A stretch of DNA of 18,740 nt from Deltaproteobacteria bacterium (GTDB lineage Bacteria; Myxococcota_A; UBA796). Of the stretch, positions 13,992-18,740 are shown piece by piece. Made by a program: the position numbers and the translations under genes. The notes beneath the pieces are model-generated. The model was not told the DNA's origin. It did no database searches and saw only the letters and a list, made by a program, of their open reading frames with translations. How positions within the stretch are numbered: position 1 is the first letter of the stretch; every line of letters starts with the position of its first letter. The stretch spans positions 1 through 18,740 of the forward strand of contig PALY01000114.1 in assembly GCA_002707085.1 (NCBI GenBank), given 5' to 3'.

Positions 13992-14996
13992 ATGGTTGTA
14001 CCATCCGCATTGACCAGGTCATGGATACGTGCTTTAAACCTGAGGTTTTGGCCATCTCTTTGCGGTCTTATTGTGGCTTCTGTGGTGTTGCTGACAGGCC
14101 AAGCCGTTGTGCAATCGGAGTTTGTTCCGAGTTTGTCAGGCTTATTTTTGATTGCCGTTGGGTTTCTACCTGAAATGGTTGCGGTCTTTTCTCCAGTGGC
14201 TTTGTTCTTTGCGACGGTCACGACCGCTCGGTTGTGGTCTGAAGGGGGAGATGTGATGGCCCTGGGTGCTTCTGGCCGAAGCACACAAAGGCTTATTCCA
14301 GCTTGTTGCTTGGCAGGCTTTTTGATTGCGGCAGGGGTGGGTCTTTGCACCCATGTGCTGGGACCCCTGGGTCGAGGAGTGGTACGTTCAGCCCTCGTTG
14401 ATGCTGTTGAAGAACTACAGCTTCGACCGGGCCAGCCGGTTCCAGTAGGTGACGGCGTTTTACGTGTAGCCAGCGAGCAAGAGGGGGCGGTGAACGATGT
14501 CTTCTATGCTTCTGGAGAGCTGGTTGTATGGGCGCCGAAGGGGCGCTTCGATGCCCAAGGGGAGGTTCTTTTAGAAGACGGCCAGGCGATGAAGCTCGAT
14601 GAGGCCTGGAAGATGGAGTTTGACCGCGCGCGTGCAAGTCTGGTTCCGGATCAGGTGGGCATCCATAATTTTGAACGGTCAAGTCGTTCGTTAATTGGAC
14701 TCATAGAGAGAATGGAATCACGCGGGGTGGATGCATCTAAAGAGCGTTTGGTTTTGTACAAGCGAACAGTGTTGCCTTTGTCTGTACCGATATTGGCGTT
14801 GTTGGGTTTGCCCTTGGGCGCCCGCTTTCGCCGCCCAGCGTGGTTAACGGTCGGTGCGGTGTTGGGAGTATGGGCCATCCAGAGATTGGGTGACCACGTG
14901 GTTGTGGATGTAGGACCCAGTGGAACGGCCTTGCTGCCTCTTGTTGTCTTGGGGCTTAGCACATTGTCTGTGTGGACTCGTTGGAGGCTGCGGTGA
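13992..14996 (+). CDS. LptF/LptG-family permease, first of pair
   Basis: Inner-membrane component of the Lpt lipopolysaccharide export system, in which LptF and LptG with LptB pass LPS to LptC/LptA. The 334-residue protein has three N-terminal membrane segments (about 22-40, 48-75, 100-120), a periplasmic region (about 125-250) and three C-terminal segments (about 258-330), the family topology. Matching stretches are FATVTTARLWSEGGDVMALG-ASGRS (family pattern L.r...e.E..AL.a.G.s) and YKRTVLPLSVPILALLGLPL. The start at 13992 is the first ATG after an in-frame TGA but lacks a clear Shine-Dalgarno, so the true start may differ by some codons. It is somewhat short for the family. It is coupled to a second permease by a GTGA overlap. 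I cannot tell which member is LptF and which LptG. Confidence 0.82.
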   Translation: MVVPSALTRSWIRALNLRFWPSLCGLIVASVVLLTGQAVVQSEFVPSLSGLFLIAVGFLPEMVAVFSPVALFFATVTTARLWSEGGDVMALGASGRSTQRLIPACCLAGFLIAAGVGLCTHVLGPLGRGVVRSALVDAVEELQLRPGQPVPVGDGVLRVASEQEGAVNDVFYASGELVVWAPKGRFDAQGEVLLEDGQAMKLDEAWKMEFDRARASLVPDQVGIHNFERSSRSLIGLIERMESRGVDASKERLVLYKRTVLPLSVPILALLGLPLGARFRRPAWLTVGAVLGVWAIQRLGDHVVVDVGPSGTALLPLVVLGLSTLSVWTRWRLR

Positions 14997-15796
14997 AGGC
15001 GTGGGGCGCTGTTTTGCCGACCATGCTTCGCATGGTGCTGCTTGTGGCGGTTTTGGTGGTCGGTGTCGTTTTTATTGCTGTCACTGTGGAGCAGTCTCAA
15101 CATGGAATGCAGCACCTAATGGAGGAGCTTCGCCTTCAAATCGTGGTCGCTACTGTATGGCTTTCACCGTTGATTGCCGGGACCGGAGTGATGCTGGCCT
15201 GGCTGCGAATGCGGAGTAGGTTTGAGACCCATGCTTTGGAACTGTCGGGTGTAGGTCCTGGACACTTTCGGTTGCCGGTGCTGCTTTTGGGTGGCCTTGT
15301 GGGAATGATGGCTTTTGGGCTTGCTGAAGTGGTTGTACCCAAGGTCGCTCCAGCTGAACTCCCTGCATGGGTGTGGTTGGCTGATGGCCCTCTGCGTACA
15401 TCTGACTTGGTTCAAGTTCAAATTAACCAAGAGGGCATCGCCGGAGTGGTACAACGCGCAGACCTAGACCCATCCGTATTTGCAAGCGTTCGGCCTTATT
15501 TGTCTTCTTGGACGATGCTGAGCGTTGATGGCTCTCCATCGGTTGCAACGGAGTGGTTTTCTCGATTGGCCCGATGTCTTGCCTGTGGGGGCTTTTCTTT
15601 GTTGGGGCTTGCTTTAGCAAGGCGCCGGAATGCCTTGATTCAAATGCTGTTCGTGGGGGGAGTGCTGTTGGTTCTGGAGTCCATTGCATGGACGATGTCT
15701 TCCAGCGGTCAGATTCGTCCATGGGTTGGGGGCACGGTGTCTGCCTGGCTTTGGATTGCGCCCTTTATGATCGCTTGGCGTCAGCCAGAAACCTGA
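14993..15796 (+). CDS. LptF/LptG-family permease, second of pair (short periplasmic domain)
   Basis: A 267-residue partner of the preceding permease. Membrane segments are visible at about 14-33, 48-65, 88-108 and three near the C-terminus (about 195-262). SRFETHALELSGVGPGHFRL followed by a hydrophobic helix and EVVVPKVAP reproduces the family's E..AL.a.GvS...L.pP...........P pattern. The periplasmic part between TM3 and TM4 is only about 75-80 residues, well below the usual beta-jellyroll length, so the protein looks reduced. The start is taken as the GTG at 14993 in the GTGA overlap, with GGAGG 5-6 bases upstream; an alternative GTG at 14972 would add seven residues. Its end overlaps the convergent lipoprotein gene by 16 bases. 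No lptA, lptB or lptC is nearby. Confidence 0.75.
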   Translation: MKAWGAVLPTMLRMVLLVAVLVVGVVFIAVTVEQSQHGMQHLMEELRLQIVVATVWLSPLIAGTGVMLAWLRMRSRFETHALELSGVGPGHFRLPVLLLGGLVGMMAFGLAEVVVPKVAPAELPAWVWLADGPLRTSDLVQVQINQEGIAGVVQRADLDPSVFASVRPYLSSWTMLSVDGSPSVATEWFSRLARCLACGGFSLLGLALARRRNALIQMLFVGGVLLVLESIAWTMSSSGQIRPWVGGTVSAWLWIAPFMIAWRQPET

Positions 15797-16533
15797 ACCC
15801 AAGTACCACCATATTGATGGCCACCCTTTTCGGTTGGAACGAAAAATCCTTCCCAATCTGCAAGGAAGTACTCACCCGGCTCTACTTCGATTTCTGACCA
15901 GTCTTGGCCATTGTCGATGGGTTCCACGATGACTGCAGGATTGTCGCGGTATTCGACATTCCATTTGCCCTGTGGGTTGCGTGCATCGCGATAGGCGCAG
16001 CCGTCTTGATCAAGACGGAAAACACGCCATGATTTTGCTTGATTACTGAAGATGGACATTGTGGTTCCATTGACGCGATTCGACGTTCCCAGTTCACGTG
16101 ACACGCAGTAGGTGCGAGACTTTCCACCCTTGTCTGAAAGTTCCAGAGAGCGAGTCAACGTGCCTCGAACCATCGGATCGTGTTTGTTTCCTGCTTTCAG
16201 GTACAGCCCAGATTCTGTGGGCATTGTGTGCAATGTGGTCGATGCCTCTTTTCCTGCGGCAGGTTGGTCCAAGCCAGGGAAATAGCCCTGCAATTTGAAA
16301 TCCAAGGTGATTGCTGAGCAATCTTCGGCATCATCTTTACAGTTTTCAGCATCCGATGTTTGGGCGCAATTCAGCGAATAGCGCCCATCTTTATCGGTGC
16401 TTGTCATACAGTTTGCTGCTCCGAGTGCTGTGACATGGACGTTCGCCAACGGCTGTCCTTCGTTGTTGACAACTTGACCCTTGAGGGGGGCAGGATCGCA
16501 GCCAATTATTGAGAGCATTGAAAAAAGGAGCAT
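15781..16533 (-). CDS. Lipoprotein with carboxypeptidase-regulatory-like domain
   Basis: A 250-residue predicted lipoprotein. The signal is very short (MLLFSMLSIIGC, lipidated Cys12), but an in-frame TGA lies a few codons upstream, so there is no room for a longer one. Residues 16-75 fit a carboxypeptidase-regulatory-like (transthyretin-like) beta-sandwich: LKGQVVNNEGQPLANVHVTA, then a DKDGRYSL turn, interrupted by a Cys/Asp-rich insertion (about 58-72) before ITLDFKLQGYFPG. The rest (about 110-250) is not recognised; it is soluble-looking and rich in Trp, Tyr and Asp. It is likely on the periplasmic face or cell surface. It is convergent with the second Lpt permease (16-base overlap) and divergent from the cyclophilin gene. 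Confidence 0.75.
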   Translation of the reverse strand: MLLFSMLSIIGCDPAPLKGQVVNNEGQPLANVHVTALGAANCMTSTDKDGRYSLNCAQTSDAENCKDDAEDCSAITLDFKLQGYFPGLDQPAAGKEASTTLHTMPTESGLYLKAGNKHDPMVRGTLTRSLELSDKGGKSRTYCVSRELGTSNRVNGTTMSIFSNQAKSWRVFRLDQDGCAYRDARNPQGKWNVEYRDNPAVIVEPIDNGQDWSEIEVEPGEYFLADWEGFFVPTEKGGHQYGGTWVQVSG

Positions 16534-16605
16534 GTTTTTCGGGTATCACGCGGTTTGCAGACGCCCAAGGTTCGGATACGGGTCCCACCCTTTTTTGGAG
16601 GAAGT

Positions 16606-17337
16606 ATGCGAACCGCTGCGCTGATTTTGACCCTGACTGCTTGTGGAAACCCAGAACTTGAGGCCGAAAATGCTTCACTCAAGGATAAAGTTTCAAAGCT
16701 TGAAGCTGAAAACAAGAAACTGGACCGTGCCGGTGAGAAGCTTCAAACAAATCTTCGTAAAGCGCAAAAAGCGCTTGAGGAGCTTCAAGCTGCAGAAGTG
16801 TACGGAAAGCTCGGTATCGAAAAAGGGCAGAAGCTTGGCTCCATCATCCATACATCCATGGGCGACATCAACTGTGAACTGATGCCAGCGGTGGCTCCAG
16901 TGACGGTTCTAAACTTTGTTGGACTGGCGGAAGGGACCAAGGAATGGACCGACCCCAAAACAAAGAAAAAAATGACTACGCCACTGTACAGCGGAACCAT
17001 TTTTCATCGTGTGATCCCCAAGTTTATGATCCAGGGTGGCGATCCTCTCGGGTCGGGTCGTGGCGGTCCTGGGTATAAGTTTAAGGACGAGACGACTGCG
17101 GATGTGACCTTCGATGAAGCCGGGCTGCTGGCCATGGCAAACTCAGGCCCCAGCACCAATGGTTCTCAGTTTTTCATCACGGACCGTTCCAAGCCAAACC
17201 ATCTGAATGGAAAGCATACGATTTTCGGTAAGTGCGAAAACTTGGATGTTGTTGAATCCATCGCAACTGTTTCTGCGGATCGCCGAAACAAGCCGGATGT
17301 AGACGTGGTGATTCAAAGCATTGAAATCACCCGCTGA
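16606..17337 (+). CDS. Lipid-anchored cyclophilin-type peptidyl-prolyl isomerase
   Basis: Catalyses cis-trans isomerisation of prolyl bonds, probably in the periplasm. The 243-residue protein begins MRTAALILTLTACGN, a lipoprotein signal with Cys13, followed by a heptad-rich coiled coil (about 17-62, LEAENASLKDKVSKLEAENK and on) and a cyclophilin domain (about 76-243). In that domain FHRVIPKFMIQGGDP (133-147) contains the catalytic Arg135 and Gln143, AMANSGPSTNGSQFFIT (176-192) lines the substrate groove, and LNGKHTIFGK (200-209) follows. The position of the cyclosporin-contact tryptophan of human CypA is His here. ATG 16606 has GGAGGA 5-6 bases upstream and leads straight into the lipobox; an upstream in-frame start at 16555 has neither. 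It ends one base before the convergent stop of the next gene. Confidence 0.92.
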   Translation: MRTAALILTLTACGNPELEAENASLKDKVSKLEAENKKLDRAGEKLQTNLRKAQKALEELQAAEVYGKLGIEKGQKLGSIIHTSMGDINCELMPAVAPVTVLNFVGLAEGTKEWTDPKTKKKMTTPLYSGTIFHRVIPKFMIQGGDPLGSGRGGPGYKFKDETTADVTFDEAGLLAMANSGPSTNGSQFFITDRSKPNHLNGKHTIFGKCENLDVVESIATVSADRRNKPDVDVVIQSIEITR

Positions 17338-18740
17338 CTACATCTGCATTCCGATACCGATGGTGAACAGGTTTACGTGATCCTCTAGGATACCCACCTG
17401 TTCTGTTTCGGTAGCTCCGTCAGGAATCATGTAAACGGCCATCGAACGGCGGTTGATGTCAGTACCGGCGTATGCGAACCAGTCTGGATGGAATGCGTAC
17501 CCAATTTGAGCGTCGAAAGCGAGAGAGTAGTACGCGCTCGCATTGGCGAAACCAAAGTTCAACCCAGCGTGTCCAAATACCGTGCTGTCCCAATCTATAC
17601 CGACCTCTGGTCCAACAACCAGCCCTGGAACAACCAGTGGCCCGTAGTCGAGTACCCGAAGGTCGACATTGCCGCTTTGGCGGTAAATCATGAAGTCGTC
17701 AACGCCGAATCCAAGTCTTGCGCCCAGGTGAGCCTTGGTCTTCTTATCGACTTCAATCGGTAGACGACCGATTCCAACCAAGTTCATATGGGTGAGCCAG
17801 TCCGAGATGGGTGTATTGAACTCTGGCAATGAAACAGCGTACAGCACTGTACGGAACTTGGCGCTCACACCCAAGTAGTCTTCCAGTTCACCTGGAATCC
17901 ACGCTCTTACGCCAAGGTCGAGGCCCGGCGCTGTGGCTGGGGGCGTGGCACTCCCACCAAAGGTGATGTCGTAGTCGTAAAGGGGGCCCTTCGCGACAGT
18001 CGCTTCTTGTTTGTAGTGGTATCCACCGATGGCCAGTCCCAGGTTGGCGCGCAACCAAGGAAATTCTCCTTCTTTGCGTTTTTGCTTGGGTTCGGGTGCG
18101 GCGTCATCCTTGTCTGTGCCTTGGTCGGCAACGCCGACTGTCTTCCAGGAACCACCGGTAATGGGTACATCCAGCATGGTTGCAACCCCCACGGCTGGAG
18201 CCATGACCGATATTTTGGCCTTGCCTGCAACGCCTTGTGGAACCGTCAACTGTGTTGTGTACTTACCACCACCTTGATCGGTGACGGCAGTGATCTCTCC
18301 AGGGGATGCGACAACTTGCAGTTGTTGTCCGCCCACTCCTCGGCCCTCTGCATCGGTTGCCATCATGCGAAGAACCACAGTTCCACCGGCAGCCACTTGG
18401 CTGGGTTCTGCAATCGCAGTCACGGTAGTGACCGGTCCAACCTTGGCTCCACTCGAGTAGTTGGCAATGGGGGCGCCGGTCATGCCTTCTCGTTCAAGAC
18501 GAGCGGGTTGAATGATGCGTCTCCATGCGTTGTAGAGGTCCATGGTGAACTGAGAGCCACTGGCAGGCAGGGCGTAGCCTTGCGCCACAGCTGGCGGCGC
18601 GAGGAGCAAAGGAATCATGGATGTGTGCCCACGCGCTTCGGCAGCGAGGCGTGTGACCCCATTCTTCCGCCCAGCCGTAAAGTGAATTTGCGACATGCCC
18701 GCTGCGTCTGTAGTTGTGGTTGCAGGGACACTTCCGTCTC
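17338..18740 (-). CDS. Ig-like-domain protein with C-terminal beta-barrel, 5' end outside window
   Basis: 466 codons are visible and the frame stays open to the right edge, so an internal ATG at 18696 is not a convincing start: the residues before it (DGSVPATTTTDAAG) run straight into MSQIHFTAGRKNGVTRLAAE, the end of a bacterial Ig-like repeat. A second Ig/filamin-like unit follows at about visible residues 100-205 (VTAIAEPSQVAAGGTVVLRM, DAEGRGVGGQQLQVV, GGGKYTTQLTVP). A charged linker (DKDDAAPEPKQKRKEG) then leads into a beta-barrel-like domain of about 225 residues (ANLGLAIGGYHY, GLDLGVRAWIPG, AHLGARLGFGVDD, NVDLRVLDYGPLVV, FTIGIGMQM). It is probably an outer-membrane protein with periplasmic or surface Ig-like repeats. 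The function is unknown. Its stop abuts that of the cyclophilin gene. Confidence 0.75.
   Translation of the reverse strand, partial: DGSVPATTTTDAAGMSQIHFTAGRKNGVTRLAAEARGHTSMIPLLLAPPAVAQGYALPASGSQFTMDLYNAWRRIIQPARLEREGMTGAPIANYSSGAKVGPVTTVTAIAEPSQVAAGGTVVLRMMATDAEGRGVGGQQLQVVASPGEITAVTDQGGGKYTTQLTVPQGVAGKAKISVMAPAVGVATMLDVPITGGSWKTVGVADQGTDKDDAAPEPKQKRKEGEFPWLRANLGLAIGGYHYKQEATVAKGPLYDYDITFGGSATPPATAPGLDLGVRAWIPGELEDYLGVSAKFRTVLYAVSLPEFNTPISDWLTHMNLVGIGRLPIEVDKKTKAHLGARLGFGVDDFMIYRQSGNVDLRVLDYGPLVVPGLVVGPEVGIDWDSTVFGHAGLNFGFANASAYYSLAFDAQIGYAFHPDWFAYAGTDINRRSMAVYMIPDGATETEQVGILEDHVNLFTIGIGMQM

Noticed and set aside
16569..16590. Sequence resembling the 3' half of a tRNA (GGTTCGGATACGGG, matching 12 of 14 bases of the T-arm of the tRNA-Pro in this window).
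   Set aside because: No T-stem pairing, no anticodon stem, no acceptor partner upstream and no CCA; at most a relic or chance match to the T-arm consensus. No integrase or mobile gene is nearby to make it an attachment site.
1..18740. Search by eye for insertion sequences, transposase, integrase, toxin-antitoxin or phage-defence genes.
   Set aside because: None seen; the genes are chromosomal housekeeping, envelope and sulfur-metabolism types without terminal inverted repeats or target-site duplications.

Overview
The window looks like part of the chromosome of a Gram-negative bacterium that uses menaquinone. The closest fit I can suggest is the Myxococcota/Bradymonadota/'deltaproteobacterial' group. 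This rests on a CarD/CdnL regulator, several lipoproteins with classical lipoboxes, outer-membrane beta-barrel proteins, LptF/LptG-type permeases and an (Ala-Asp)n linker of the kind common in secreted proteins of that group. The placement is an inference from gene content, not a phylogeny. Gene packing is dense, with many 4-base stop/start overlaps and several tail-to-tail gene pairs that overlap or abut.

Layout. (1) 1-3251, minus strand: a menaquinone operon running from a long-chain polyprenyl diphosphate synthase through menG/ubiE and menF to the start of menD, which leaves the window. (2) 3252-3345: a divergent promoter region holding a near-perfect inverted repeat, followed by a GbsR/MarR-type regulator. 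(3) 4042-6663, plus strand: a persulfide/sulfite module made of a persulfide dioxygenase-rhodanese fusion, two half-size YeeE/YedE membrane proteins and a TauE/SafE exporter. It has the gene content of the known bigR operon, but the adjacent regulator belongs to a different family. (4) A tRNA-Pro(UGG) gene. (5) 7008-8629: a di-heme c-type lipoprotein with an (Ala-Asp)18 linker, translationally coupled to a small beta-barrel protein. (6) rdgB (minus), a cysteine-rich lipoprotein (plus), then the minus-strand operon carD - glutamyl-tRNA-synthetase-like gene - cysS. (7) 13992-15796: a compact LptF/LptG-like permease pair. (8) A carboxypeptidase-regulatory-like lipoprotein (minus), a lipid-anchored coiled-coil cyclophilin (plus), and the C-terminal part of an Ig-like-domain plus beta-barrel protein (minus) that runs off the right edge.

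How the genes fit together. The left third joins menaquinone synthesis with persulfide and sulfite handling, and the two operons flank one regulator and one candidate operator. This would make sense if sulfide oxidation feeds electrons into menaquinone, but no sulfide:quinone reductase is visible here, so the link is a hypothesis.

The most unusual locus is the GluRS-like gene between carD and cysS. It has lost the ATP-binding and KMSKS-type signatures of a working synthetase, and it appears to start at an ATT (AUU) codon behind a perfectly placed Shine-Dalgarno sequence.
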